DNA from: Nocardioides insulae DSM 17944
GTDB taxonomy: Bacteria > Actinomycetota > Actinomycetes > Propionibacteriales > Nocardioidaceae
DNA: 64,000 nucleotides
Assembly (NCBI RefSeq): GCF_000422825.1
Contig: NZ_KE383928.1
Location: forward strand, 186,001-250,000
Reading direction: 5' to 3'
Part shown: positions 15,812-24,414 of the stretch, piece after piece
Layout: each line of letters starts with the position of its first letter
Numbering within the stretch: the first letter of the stretch is position 1
The notes under the pieces: model-generated
Seen by the model: the letters and a program-made list of their open reading frames with translations, nothing else
The model's database searches: none
What the model was told of the DNA's origin: nothing
Made by a program: the position numbers and the translations under genes

Positions 15812-17401
15812 ATCTACAACGGACTCGGACCGGGCGGCCGCGGCCTGTCACGGCGAGACGTCCTCAGGTTGGCATCGATGGCCGCCGCTGGGGCCGTCGG
15901 TGTCTCCGCGGTCTCCGCTTGCGGGGCCGTGCCACCCAAGCCGGACCCCGCCGCGCCGCAGAGGCGAGGTGGCGTGCTCAGTCATGGCGCCACCGGCGGG
16001 GGGCTGAAGGACTCGCTCGACCCTCATTTCCCGGTCACCAACCCCGACATCGCCCGCGTCAACAACCTCTACGAACCACTGCTTTTCTGGGATGACGACT
16101 ACAAGGTCGCCCCGGCGCTCGCCACCTCGGTCCGGCCCAACAAGGACGCGACCCAGTGGACCATCGAGCTGCGCGACGACGTGGTCTTCCACCACGGCAA
16201 GAGCCTGACCGCGCAGGACGTCATGTTCACGCTGGGCCGTCTGATCGATCCCGACGCGGGGGCCTCGGCCGGCAGCCAGCTCAGCGTCATCCTGGATCTG
16301 GACAACTCCAAGATCCTCGACGACCACACCATCCGCCTCCAATTGACGATGCCCTACGCCGTCCTCGACGAACTGCTCGCCGAGTACAACGCCGGCATCA
16401 TCCCGACCGACTTCGACCCGAGGAAGCCGGTAGGGACGGGGGCCTTCAAGGCGAACACGTTCACGCCGGGGCAGCTGAGCAGCTTCCTGCGCTTCGAGGA
16501 CTACTGGGGCGATCCCGCGTGGGTCGACGAGCTGATCATCTACGACTTCGCCGACGACTCGGCCAAGGTCAACGCGCTGCTCGCCGGACAGATCCAGACC
16601 GTGGACAACCTGCCGACGTACCTCGTGGACTCGATCGGCGCCCAGGGTTCCTCGGCACTCGTCGCCGACACCGGGGCCTGGATCCCGTTCACGATGCGCG
16701 TCGACCACGGCGCCTTCGCCGACGCCCGGGTCCGCGAGGCATTGCGGCTGGTGGTCGACCGCCAGCAGATGATCGACCAGGCGCTGAACGGCTACGGCTT
16801 CGTGGGCAACGACCTCTACGCGCCCTTCGACCCGGCCTTCGCCGGCGACCTTCCGCAGCGGACGCAGGACCTGGACAAGGTGCGCTCCCTGCTCAAGCAG
16901 GCCGGCAAGTCCGACCTCCAGGTCGAGCTGGTCACCTCCGCCGGAGTGGGGTCCGGCGCGGTGGAATCGGCCAACCTCTTCGTCGACCAGGCCAGGCAGG
17001 CCGGCATCGACGTCCGCCTCAACAAGGCCGACCCCAACACCTTCTACGGTGAGCAGTACCTGCAGTGGCCCTTCGCCCAGGACTTCTGGTACACGCGGAA
17101 CTACATCCCCCAGGCCGCGGCCTGCGCGCTGCCCACCTCGCCGTACAACGAGACGCACCTCAACGACCCGGAGTACGCCGCCACCTACGCCAAGGCCATC
17201 GGCGAGGTCGAGGAGAGCAAGCGCAACGACCTGCTGCACCGCTGCCAGGAGATCGAGTACGAGCGCGGCGGCTACATCGTCTGGGGCTTCAAGCAGCAGG
17301 TGGACGGCTACTCCAACCTGGTCCAGGGGATGACGCCGAGCAAGTACCTGCCCTGCGGCGGCTACAAGTTCCGCAAGGTCTCGTTCGTGGAGGGAGCCTG
17401 A
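15812..17401 (+). CDS. Tat-exported lipoprotein, solute-binding protein of a Dpp/Opp-type ABC transporter (SBP_bac_5)
   Basis: This binding protein captures the substrate outside the cell for the permeases encoded next. The twin-arginine motif SRRDVLR (residues 13-19) leads to a hydrophobic stretch and the lipobox VSAC with Cys37, so it is a Tat lipoprotein. The SBP_bac_5 domain includes LYEPLLFWDDDYKVAPALA and DATQWTIELRDDVVFHHG. No ATG, GTG or TTG fits: the only upstream ATGs (15719, 15728) lie before the predicted transcription start. AAGGAG at 15800-15805 stands 6 bases before an in-frame ATC at 15812, so initiation at AUC is my choice (529 residues). A sequencing error at that codon is the alternative. 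The next gene follows after one base. Confidence 0.85.
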   Translation: MYNGLGPGGRGLSRRDVLRLASMAAAGAVGVSAVSACGAVPPKPDPAAPQRRGGVLSHGATGGGLKDSLDPHFPVTNPDIARVNNLYEPLLFWDDDYKVAPALATSVRPNKDATQWTIELRDDVVFHHGKSLTAQDVMFTLGRLIDPDAGASAGSQLSVILDLDNSKILDDHTIRLQLTMPYAVLDELLAEYNAGIIPTDFDPRKPVGTGAFKANTFTPGQLSSFLRFEDYWGDPAWVDELIIYDFADDSAKVNALLAGQIQTVDNLPTYLVDSIGAQGSSALVADTGAWIPFTMRVDHGAFADARVREALRLVVDRQQMIDQALNGYGFVGNDLYAPFDPAFAGDLPQRTQDLDKVRSLLKQAGKSDLQVELVTSAGVGSGAVESANLFVDQARQAGIDVRLNKADPNTFYGEQYLQWPFAQDFWYTRNYIPQAAACALPTSPYNETHLNDPEYAATYAKAIGEVEESKRNDLLHRCQEIEYERGGYIVWGFKQQVDGYSNLVQGMTPSKYLPCGGYKFRKVSFVEGA

Positions 17402-17402
17402 G

Positions 17403-18443
17403 ATGGCCGCGACCGAAGCAACCCTCGACGCCCAGAAGAGCGCGCCCCCGGCCGCTCCGGCCGGCCGGTCGCCGGTGGCGGCCTGGAGCCTGTGGCTGGC
17501 CCGCCGGCTCGGGTTGGCGGCCCTGACCCTGTGGCTGGTATCCGTGCTGGTGTTCCTCGCCACGGCCGCGCTGGGTGACCCGGTACGCGCCATCCTCGGC
17601 AAGGAGGCCGAGACCAGCCAGGGCAGGGCCAACCAGATCCGCGAGCAGCTCCACCTCGACGACTCGCTGTGGGACCGCTACTGGCACTGGCTCGGAGGCC
17701 TGCTCACCGGCGACCCGGGCACCTCGGTGGCCAACGGACTGCCGGTCTCCGAACTGATCAGCGACCGCGTGCTCAACAGCGCCGTACTGGTCGCGGCCGC
17801 GGCCGTGATCATCATCCCGGTCTCCTTCGGGGTCGCGCTGCTCAGCGCCCGGCTCCGCGGCCGGAAGGGTGACACCGCGATCCAGGTGGTGCTGCTCACC
17901 CTGGCCGGACTGCCCGAGTTCATCGTCGGCATCGTGCTGGTGGCCGTCTTCTCGACCGTGGTCTTCCACGCGCTGCCGGCCGTCACCATCAGCGCAGGCG
18001 GTGAGGCCCCCTGGACCCAGCCGGCCTCGATGATCCTGCCGGTACTCACCCTGGTGATCGCGGTGGCGCCCTACGTCATCCGGATCATGCGCTCCACCCT
18101 GTTGGAGGTGCTCGACAGCGACTACGTCGAACTGGCCCGACTCAAGGGCGTGCCCGAGAAGGTCGTGCTGCGCCGGCACGCGCTGCGCAACGCGATCGTG
18201 CCCGGCATCCAGGTGATCGCGCTGCAACTGGCCTGGCTGGCCGGCGGCATCGTGATCGTGGAGTACCTCTTCTCCTACCCCGGCATGGGCGCGAGCCTGG
18301 TCGACAGCGTCCGCAACTCCGACATCCCGATGGTGCAGGTCCTGGCGATGATCATCGCCGCCGTCTACGTGATCGTGAACCTGGTCGCCGACGTCCTCTC
18401 CATCCTGTTCACCCCGCGAGAGAGGACGGCGATCTCCTCATGA
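17403..18443 (+). CDS. ABC transporter permease, DppB/OppB-like
   Basis: The 346-residue inner-membrane permease has about six transmembrane segments. The first follows an N-terminal tail at RLGLAALTLWLVSVLVFLAT; others include VLVAAAAVIIIPVSFGVALL and a C-terminal VLAMIIAAVYVIVNLVADVL. The EAA loop that contacts the ATPase is SDYVELARLKGVPEKVVLRRH, near residues 239-259. It overlaps the next permease gene by 4 bases. Together with the binding protein and fused ATPase it forms a peptide/nickel/opine-type importer. The neighbouring enzymes point to carnitine or a carnitine derivative as substrate, which would be unusual for this transporter family. Confidence 0.9.
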   Translation: MAATEATLDAQKSAPPAAPAGRSPVAAWSLWLARRLGLAALTLWLVSVLVFLATAALGDPVRAILGKEAETSQGRANQIREQLHLDDSLWDRYWHWLGGLLTGDPGTSVANGLPVSELISDRVLNSAVLVAAAAVIIIPVSFGVALLSARLRGRKGDTAIQVVLLTLAGLPEFIVGIVLVAVFSTVVFHALPAVTISAGGEAPWTQPASMILPVLTLVIAVAPYVIRIMRSTLLEVLDSDYVELARLKGVPEKVVLRRHALRNAIVPGIQVIALQLAWLAGGIVIVEYLFSYPGMGASLVDSVRNSDIPMVQVLAMIIAAVYVIVNLVADVLSILFTPRERTAISS

Positions 18444-19276
18444 GCGCGATCTCAGCGACAGCGGGCCTGACCCGCGTGGGGCGTTCGCCCCGACTCGTCG
18501 TCGGCCTGGTCCTCACCGCCGTGGTGGTGCTGGTGGCCGTCATCGGCCCCTGGCTCGCGCCGTACGGCGAGAACCAGATAACCGGCGACCCCTACTCCGA
18601 CACCGGTTTCCTCGGCACCGACTACCTGGGCCAGGACGTCTGGTCCCGGGTGCTGTACGGCGGCCGGTCGGTGCTCGTGGTGGCCCTGCTGGCCACCGTC
18701 GTCGGCGTGGTGGCCGGCGTCCTGATCGGCGTCCTGGCGGCGTACATCGGTGGCTGGTTCGACGAGGTGGTGATGCGCCTGAACGACGTGGTGCTCGCCT
18801 TCCCGCAGATCCTTCTCACCCTGCTGGTGCTCTCGACGGTGGAGCAGCCGACCTGGTGGATGATCGTCCTCCTGGTGGGGCTCTCCCATGCGCCCCGTGT
18901 CGCCCGGGTCTCCCGCGGTGTGGCGATGGGCCTGGTCAAGCGGGACTTCGTCACCTCCGCCGAGGCGCTCGGAGAGAGCCGGGCCCGGGTGGTGCTGGCC
19001 GAGGTGCTCCCCAACATGAGCGCCCCGCTGCTGGCCGAGGCCGGCCTGCGGCTGACCTACTCCATCGGCATGGTCGCGGGAATCGGGTTCCTGGGGTTCT
19101 CGACCGACCCGGGTGCCGCCGACTGGGGCCAGATGATCAACGAGAACCGGCTGGCCCTGCTGGTCCAGCCGTGGGGCGTGCTGGCCCCCGTGATCCTGAT
19201 CGGCATCTTCGCCATCGGTACCAACCTGATGGCCGACGGGATCACCCAGCTCACCTCGAAGGGAGAGGACCGATGA
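18440..19276 (+). CDS. ABC transporter permease, DppC/OppC-like
   Basis: The 278-residue permease is the partner of the upstream one. It has the short N-terminal OppC-type helix (LVVGLVLTAVVVLVAVIGPW), then FLGTDYLGQDVWSRVLYGGR, a DppC hallmark, and about five more membrane segments. The EAA loop is RDFVTSAEALGESRARVVLAE. ATGA overlaps couple it to both neighbours. Confidence 0.9.
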   Translation: MSAISATAGLTRVGRSPRLVVGLVLTAVVVLVAVIGPWLAPYGENQITGDPYSDTGFLGTDYLGQDVWSRVLYGGRSVLVVALLATVVGVVAGVLIGVLAAYIGGWFDEVVMRLNDVVLAFPQILLTLLVLSTVEQPTWWMIVLLVGLSHAPRVARVSRGVAMGLVKRDFVTSAEALGESRARVVLAEVLPNMSAPLLAEAGLRLTYSIGMVAGIGFLGFSTDPGAADWGQMINENRLALLVQPWGVLAPVILIGIFAIGTNLMADGITQLTSKGEDR

Positions 19277-21075
19277 CACTCACCACCGAGGAGAACACGA
19301 CCGACCTCGCGCCGGTCTGCACGGTCCGGGGGCTCCGGGTCGGGCTCACCCACCGTCCCGGCGTGGACGTGGTCGACGGGATCGAACTGGCCCTGCGGCC
19401 CGGCGAGGTGGTCGGGCTGGTCGGCGAGTCCGGCTCGGGCAAGACCACGGTCGGCACGGCGATGCTCGGCCACACCCGCACCGGCGCGGAGATCGAGTCC
19501 GGGGCGGTGGAGCTGGAGGGCAACGACATCCTCGGCCTCGCCCCCGACGAGATCCGGCTGCTGCGTGGAGAGGAGGTCGCCTACATGCCGCAGGACCCGG
19601 CGGCCGCTCTGAACCCCAGCATCCGGATCGGCCGCCAGATCGTGGAGCTCCTGGAGCTGCGCGGGATCGACACCGCCGAGGGGCGGCTGGCCAGGGCCCG
19701 CGAGGGCCTGCGGGAGGTCGCCCTGCCCGACGACGACGAGTTCCTGGGCCGCTACCCGCACCAGCTCTCGGGGGGCCAGGTGCAGCGGGTCGCGCTCGCG
19801 ATGGCCTTCCTGCCCCGACCCAAGGTGCTGGTGCTCGACGAGCCGACCACCGGCCTGGACGTCACCACGCAGACGATGGTGCTCGAGACCATGCACCGGC
19901 TCTGCGAGACCCACGGTGTCGCCGCCCTCTACGTCACGCACGACCTCGCCGTGATCGGCAACATCGCCGACCGGGTGGCGGTGATGTACGCCGGCCGGAT
20001 CATCGAGCTGGGCCGCCGCGAACAGGTCTTCGAGGCCCCGACGCACCCCTACACCCGGGCGCTGCTGGACGCCATCCCGCACGTGAGCCAGGCCCGGAGG
20101 CTCACCGGCATCCCCGGGAGTACGCCGGCGCCGGGCCGCCGTCCGGGCGGCTGCCGGTTCCACGACCGGTGCGCCTTCGCCACCCCCGCCTGCGGGGAGC
20201 AGGAACCGGCCCCCGTGGAGGTCGCCCCCGGGCACGAGGTGCGCTGCCTGCGCACCGGCGAGATCGGTAGCTGGGACATCAACCTCGGCCGTGCGGTGGA
20301 CCGCGAGGTGCCGGCCGAGCGCGAGGTGATCCTCTCCGTCACCGGTCTGGACGTGTCGTACGGGCGCACCCAGGTGGTGCACGACGTCTCCTTCGACCTG
20401 GCCCGCGGCGAGTGCGTCGCCCTGGTCGGCGAATCGGGGTCCGGCAAGACCACCATCTCGCGCAGCATCGGGGGCCTGCACAGGCAGTGGACCGGCTCGG
20501 TGGTCTTCGACGGCCACGAGCTGGCCGGGTCGGCGCGCCGGCGTCCGGTGGAGGACCGGAAGCGGATCCAGTACATCTTCCAGAACCCCTACATGTCGCT
20601 GAACCCGCGCCACACCGTCGGTGAGATCGTCCGCCGCCCGATGGAGCTCTTCGGCCTCGCCAAGGGGAAGAAGGCCACCGCACGGGTCGAGGAACTGCTC
20701 GACGCGGTGGCGCTCGCCCCGAGCGTGATGTCGCTGCGCACCGACAGCCTCTCCGGTGGTGAGCGGCAGCGGGTGGCGATCGCCCGCGCCCTCGCCGCCC
20801 AGCCGGAGATCCTGGTCTGCGACGAGATCACCTCGGCCCTGGACGTCTCCGTGCAGGGCGCGATCGTCGAACTGCTGGAGAGGCTGCGCACCCAGCGCGG
20901 CATCTCGATGCTCTTCGTCACCCACAACCTCGCCCTGGTGCGCTCGATCGCGGACCGCGTCGACATCCTCCAGGGCGGACGGCTGGTCGAGTCCGGCCCG
21001 GTGGTGAGGGTGATGGAGGACCCGCAGCAGGACTACACCCGCACCCTGCTCGACAACACCCCCCGGATCGACTGA
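19273..21075 (+). CDS. Fused double ATPase of the Dpp-type transporter (DppD-DppF fusion)
   Basis: The 600-residue protein carries two complete ABC ATPase domains, normally two separate proteins. Domain 1 has Walker A GESGSGKTT near residue 53, signature LSGGQVQR and Walker B VLVLDEPTTGLD. It is followed by the oligopeptide/nickel C-terminal extension with four Cys (CRFHDRC...C...C). Domain 2 has a second GESGSGKTT near 388, LSGGERQR and ILVCDEITSALD, and no such extension. Both sites look catalytically intact. The start is ATG 19273, overlapping the permease stop. Confidence 0.92.
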   Translation: MTLTTEENTTDLAPVCTVRGLRVGLTHRPGVDVVDGIELALRPGEVVGLVGESGSGKTTVGTAMLGHTRTGAEIESGAVELEGNDILGLAPDEIRLLRGEEVAYMPQDPAAALNPSIRIGRQIVELLELRGIDTAEGRLARAREGLREVALPDDDEFLGRYPHQLSGGQVQRVALAMAFLPRPKVLVLDEPTTGLDVTTQTMVLETMHRLCETHGVAALYVTHDLAVIGNIADRVAVMYAGRIIELGRREQVFEAPTHPYTRALLDAIPHVSQARRLTGIPGSTPAPGRRPGGCRFHDRCAFATPACGEQEPAPVEVAPGHEVRCLRTGEIGSWDINLGRAVDREVPAEREVILSVTGLDVSYGRTQVVHDVSFDLARGECVALVGESGSGKTTISRSIGGLHRQWTGSVVFDGHELAGSARRRPVEDRKRIQYIFQNPYMSLNPRHTVGEIVRRPMELFGLAKGKKATARVEELLDAVALAPSVMSLRTDSLSGGERQRVAIARALAAQPEILVCDEITSALDVSVQGAIVELLERLRTQRGISMLFVTHNLALVRSIADRVDILQGGRLVESGPVVRVMEDPQQDYTRTLLDNTPRID

Positions 21076-21167
21076 TCCGTGGTCCCGACGGGCCCGACCG
21101 GGCCCGCGCGCGTCGGCCGAGCCCGCCGGGACCGCAGTCACCCCTGAAGTAGCGATCGAGGAGTTCC

Positions 21168-22316
21168 ATGCCCACCCAGTCCACACCGGAACAGCGCCAG
21201 ACGCTCGGCGGAGCGCGCTTCATCGACCCCCAGCAGAACCGCGGCGAGACGATGCGCTCCTTCGAGACGGTTGCCGCCACGGCGCCGTCGACCCTGCCGT
21301 CGGCGTACCGCACGCTCGAGGTGGAGGTCGCCGGGGCCGGCCACCTGGCCGACCTGGACCGCTGGCTGACCGAGACCTATGCGACCTCGCTGCTGGTGCT
21401 CGACCGCGGCCAGGTGATCCACGAGTGGTACGCCGAGGGGCTCGGTCCGCAGACCAAGTTCCTGGGCGCCTCGATGACCAAGTCCACCCTGGCCACCCTG
21501 GTCGGGCGGGCGGTCACCGCGGGGAAGCTCTCCCTGTCCGACCCGGTGGTCGACCACGTTCCCGAGCTGGCCGACTCCGGGTACGCCCGGTGCTCGGTGC
21601 TCGACGTGATCACCATGACCACCGGTGTCGACTGGGTCGAGGACCACCGCGACCCCGAGGGACCGGCCGCCCGGCTGGTGGCGGCCTTCGGCAGCAACGC
21701 CGGCAGCCGCGCCTACCTGGCCGAGATCGGGCCGAAGTTCGAGCCCGGCAGCCAGTGGGAGTACAACACCGCCGACTCCCAGGTTCTGGACTGGGTGCGC
21801 GAGCGCGCCACCGGCCTCGAGTTCGTCGAGGCGATGCGTGAGCTGTGGACCGACCTCGGCGCCGAGCAGGACGCCGTCGTCGCTCTCGACGGGCAGGGGG
21901 TCGCGATGGCCGGCGGCGGAGTCGCCGCCACCACCCGCGACTGGGCCCGGGTGGGGCTGCTCACCGTGGACGGCCGGGTCGGCGGGGTCGCGGACGGGGA
22001 GCGACTCCTCTCCGAGGAGTGGGTGGCCGGTGACGGCGTACCGACCTATCCGTTCATCGCTCCGGGCCGGCTGCCCAGCGCCTACACCACCCACGCCGGG
22101 TACTCCTGGCACTGGTGGCCGCTGGACCGCGCCGGTCGGGTCCTCGTGGCCGACGGCAGCCACGGCCAGTTCACCCTGGTCGATCGCGACCGGGACGTCG
22201 TCGTGGTCAAGACCTCGCTGTGGCCCTACGCCGACGCGTGGGAGGACCGGCACTACCGCGACCTGAGCTACCTCGGCGTCCAGGCGATCGCCGACGCCGT
22301 CGTCGCCGGGCGCTGA
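21168..22316 (+). CDS. Serine hydrolase of the beta-lactamase/esterase (class C, NylB-like) fold
   Basis: The 382-residue cytoplasmic protein has the nucleophile motif S-x-x-K as SMTK (near residues 101-104). The Tyr motif is WEYNTADS (near 200) and the third motif H-x-G is SHGQF (near 330). These are the three landmarks of class C beta-lactamases, EstB esterases and 6-aminohexanoate dimer hydrolases. There is no signal peptide, so an antibiotic-resistance role is unlikely. It sits between a solute importer and carnitine-degrading enzymes. In Pseudomonas the matching operon carries HocS, an alpha/beta-fold acylcarnitine hydrolase. I infer that this protein hydrolyses an imported carnitine ester or amide, but the sequence alone does not prove it. 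Confidence 0.82.
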   Translation: MPTQSTPEQRQTLGGARFIDPQQNRGETMRSFETVAATAPSTLPSAYRTLEVEVAGAGHLADLDRWLTETYATSLLVLDRGQVIHEWYAEGLGPQTKFLGASMTKSTLATLVGRAVTAGKLSLSDPVVDHVPELADSGYARCSVLDVITMTTGVDWVEDHRDPEGPAARLVAAFGSNAGSRAYLAEIGPKFEPGSQWEYNTADSQVLDWVRERATGLEFVEAMRELWTDLGAEQDAVVALDGQGVAMAGGGVAATTRDWARVGLLTVDGRVGGVADGERLLSEEWVAGDGVPTYPFIAPGRLPSAYTTHAGYSWHWWPLDRAGRVLVADGSHGQFTLVDRDRDVVVVKTSLWPYADAWEDRHYRDLSYLGVQAIADAVVAGR

Positions 22317-22319
22317 TGC

Positions 22320-22493
22320 ACTGGCGCGAGCGTGTCTTCGCCGGCGTGCCGGTGGAGAAGCGTGGCACGTCGGCTCCCGGCACGCTGCCGCGCTGTTGGA
22401 CTGGCGCGAGCGTGTCTTCGCCGGCGTGCCGGTGGAGAAGCGTGGCACGTCGGCTCCCGGCACGCTGCCGCGCTGTTGCACTGGCGCGAGCGC
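22320..22493 (+). repeat. 80-bp tandem repeat, 2.2 copies
   Basis: Copies at 22320-22399 and 22400-22479 differ at one base, and a 14-base third start follows at 22480. Each unit contains the inverted arms GCGTGCCGG and CCGGCACGC, which could form a 9-bp stem. The array sits inside the operon between the serine hydrolase and cdhC. It has no convincing coding potential. The rest of the gap to 22579 shows only a modest purine-rich site before cdhC. Confidence 0.9.
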
Positions 22494-22579
22494 CCCACTA
22501 GACGGCCGGGACGACCTCCCGGCACCGGTCCGGCCTACCGGACCATCTGCACACCGAGCCCCAACCAGAAGGACCAAGC

Positions 22580-23473
22580 GTGAACCGCAACGTCATCATC
22601 ACCTGCGCGCTCACCGGCGCCGGAGACACCGTCGGTAAGTCCGAGCACGTCCCCGTCACCCCCGAGCAGATCGCCCAGGCCGGCATCGACGCCGCCCGGG
22701 CCGGGGCGGCGATCGTGCATATCCACGTGCGCGACCCCGAGACCGGTCAGGGGTCGCGGGAGGTCGAGTTCTACCGCGAGGCCGTGGAGATCATCCGGGC
22801 CAGCGACGTCGACGTGGTCATCAACACCACCGCCGGCATGGGCGGCGACCTCTACCTCGACCCCCAGGAGCCCACCACCATCCTGCCCGAGACCGACCTG
22901 GTCAACGGCGTGGAGCGGCTCAAGCATGTCGGTGTGGTCAACCCCGACATCTGCACCCTCGACTGCGGCTCGCTCAACTTCGGCGAGGGCAGCCTGGTCT
23001 ACGTCAGCACTCCCGACATCCTGCGCGACGGCGCGAAGCGGATCCAGGAGCTCGGCGTCCGCGTCGAGATGGAGATCTTCGACACCGGGCACCTGTGGTT
23101 CGCCAAGACCCTGGTCGAGGAGGGGCTGATCGACGCCCCGCCGATGTTCCAGCTGTGCATGGACATCCCGTACGGCGCCCCCGCCGACCCGCGGCTGCTG
23201 GCCACCATGGTCGACCAGCTGCCCGAGGGGGCGGTGTGGTCCTCCTTCGCGCTCGGCCGGATGCAGATGCCGTGGGTCGCCCAGTCCGTGCTGCTCGGCG
23301 GCCACGTCCGCGTCGGCCTGGAGGACAACCTCTACCTGGGCAAGGGCGTCAAGGCCACCAATGCCCAGCTGGTCGAACGGGCGAGGACCATCATCGAGGC
23401 GATGGGAGCCTCGGTCGCCACCCCCGACCAGGCGCGCGAGATCCTCGACCTGCCCGCCGGGAACGCCCGATGA
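22580..23473 (+). CDS. cdhC: 3-dehydrocarnitine:acetyl-CoA cleavage enzyme (BKACE, DUF849)
   Basis: The 297-residue TIM-barrel enzyme belongs to the beta-keto acid cleavage family. The metal-binding H-x-H is in VHIHVRDPETG near residues 49-52, and later blocks are VINTTAGMGGD and HVRVGLEDNLYLGKG. The family exchanges a beta-keto acid with acetyl-CoA. With carnitine dehydrogenase and a thioesterase next to it, the substrate should be 3-dehydrocarnitine, giving betainyl-CoA and acetoacetate. The order cdhC-cdhA-cdhB is the same as in the Pseudomonas carnitine operon. It is coupled to cdhA by ATGA. The GTG start follows AGAAGGACCAAGC, an acceptable site. Confidence 0.88.
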   Translation: MNRNVIITCALTGAGDTVGKSEHVPVTPEQIAQAGIDAARAGAAIVHIHVRDPETGQGSREVEFYREAVEIIRASDVDVVINTTAGMGGDLYLDPQEPTTILPETDLVNGVERLKHVGVVNPDICTLDCGSLNFGEGSLVYVSTPDILRDGAKRIQELGVRVEMEIFDTGHLWFAKTLVEEGLIDAPPMFQLCMDIPYGAPADPRLLATMVDQLPEGAVWSSFALGRMQMPWVAQSVLLGGHVRVGLEDNLYLGKGVKATNAQLVERARTIIEAMGASVATPDQAREILDLPAGNAR

Positions 23474-24414
23474 GCGCCCGGGTCGCACCGGACGCCGTCC
23501 GCACCGTCACCTGCATCGGTGCCGGTGTGATCGGCGGCGGCTGGGCGGCGTACTTCCTCGCCCAGGGCTACCAGGTGCGCGCCTGGGACCCTGCCCCCGA
23601 CGCCGAGGAGAAGCTGCGTCACCTGGTCGACGCCAGCTGGCCGGCGCTCACCGAGCTCGGTCTCGCCGAGGGGGCCTCGCGTGACAACCTCACCGTCTGC
23701 GCCACCCTGGCCGAGGCCGTCGAGGGCACCGACTTCGTGCAGGAGAGCGCCCCCGAGGACCTCGAGCTCAAGCGGAAGCTGCTCGCCGACATCGACGAGG
23801 CGGCCGCCGAGAACGTGGTGATCTCCTCCTCGACCTCGGGCTACCCGATGACCGACATGCAGACCGCCTGCGCGCGGCCGGGCCGGACCATCGTGGGGCA
23901 CCCCTTCAACCCGCCGTACCTCATTCCGCTGGTCGAGGTCGTGGGCGGCGAGCAGACCGACGCCGAGGTGGTCGAGTGGACCTCCGCGTTCTTCGAGGCG
24001 GCCGGCAAGTCGGTCATCACGATGGACAGGGAGGTGCCGGGGTTCATCGCCAACCGGCTCCAGGAGGCGCTGTGGCGCGAGGCCCTGCACATGATCAACG
24101 CGGGCGAGGCCACCGTCGAGCAGATCGACCGGTCGATCACCGACGGCCCCGGGCTGCGCTGGCCCTTCCACGGCCCGATGCTCACCTTCCACCTCGCCGG
24201 CGGTCAGGGCGGCATGGCCCACATGCTCGACCACTTCGGTCCCTCGCTGCTCTCCCCGTGGACCCGGCTGGACGCACCTGAACTCACCAAGGAGCTGCGC
24301 GATGCCGTGGTGGAGGGGTGCGAGGAGGAGGCCGAGGACCGCACCATCGATGACCTGGTCGCCGAGCGCGACCGGCAGGTGATCGCGATCCTGCGTGCGA
24401 TGGGCAAGGCATGA
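23470..24414 (+). CDS. cdhA: L-carnitine dehydrogenase
   Basis: This enzyme oxidises L-carnitine to 3-dehydrocarnitine with NAD+ (EC 1.1.1.108). The 314-residue protein belongs to the 3-hydroxyacyl-CoA dehydrogenase superfamily. Its NAD-binding motif is CIGAGVIGGGWAAYF near residues 15-29, followed by QESAPEDLELKRKL, SSSTSGYPMTDMQ and the catalytic-region GHPFNPPYLIPLVEVV. The C-terminal helical domain holds the block EVPGFIANRLQEALWREALH. The length and absence of enoyl-CoA hydratase domains fit carnitine dehydrogenase. Both ends overlap neighbours by 4 bases. Confidence 0.9.
   Translation: MSARVAPDAVRTVTCIGAGVIGGGWAAYFLAQGYQVRAWDPAPDAEEKLRHLVDASWPALTELGLAEGASRDNLTVCATLAEAVEGTDFVQESAPEDLELKRKLLADIDEAAAENVVISSSTSGYPMTDMQTACARPGRTIVGHPFNPPYLIPLVEVVGGEQTDAEVVEWTSAFFEAAGKSVITMDREVPGFIANRLQEALWREALHMINAGEATVEQIDRSITDGPGLRWPFHGPMLTFHLAGGQGGMAHMLDHFGPSLLSPWTRLDAPELTKELRDAVVEGCEEEAEDRTIDDLVAERDRQVIAILRAMGKA

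Noticed and set aside
21168..22316. Beta-lactam resistance gene
   Set aside because: The fold motifs fit, but there is no signal peptide and the gene lies in a carnitine operon, so an esterase/amidase role is more likely.
22268..22525. Small repeat-encoded proteins over the 80-bp repeats (both strands)
   Set aside because: The frames exist only because the repeat length plus base composition leaves them open; no start site is convincing and residues are Arg/Ala-rich noise.
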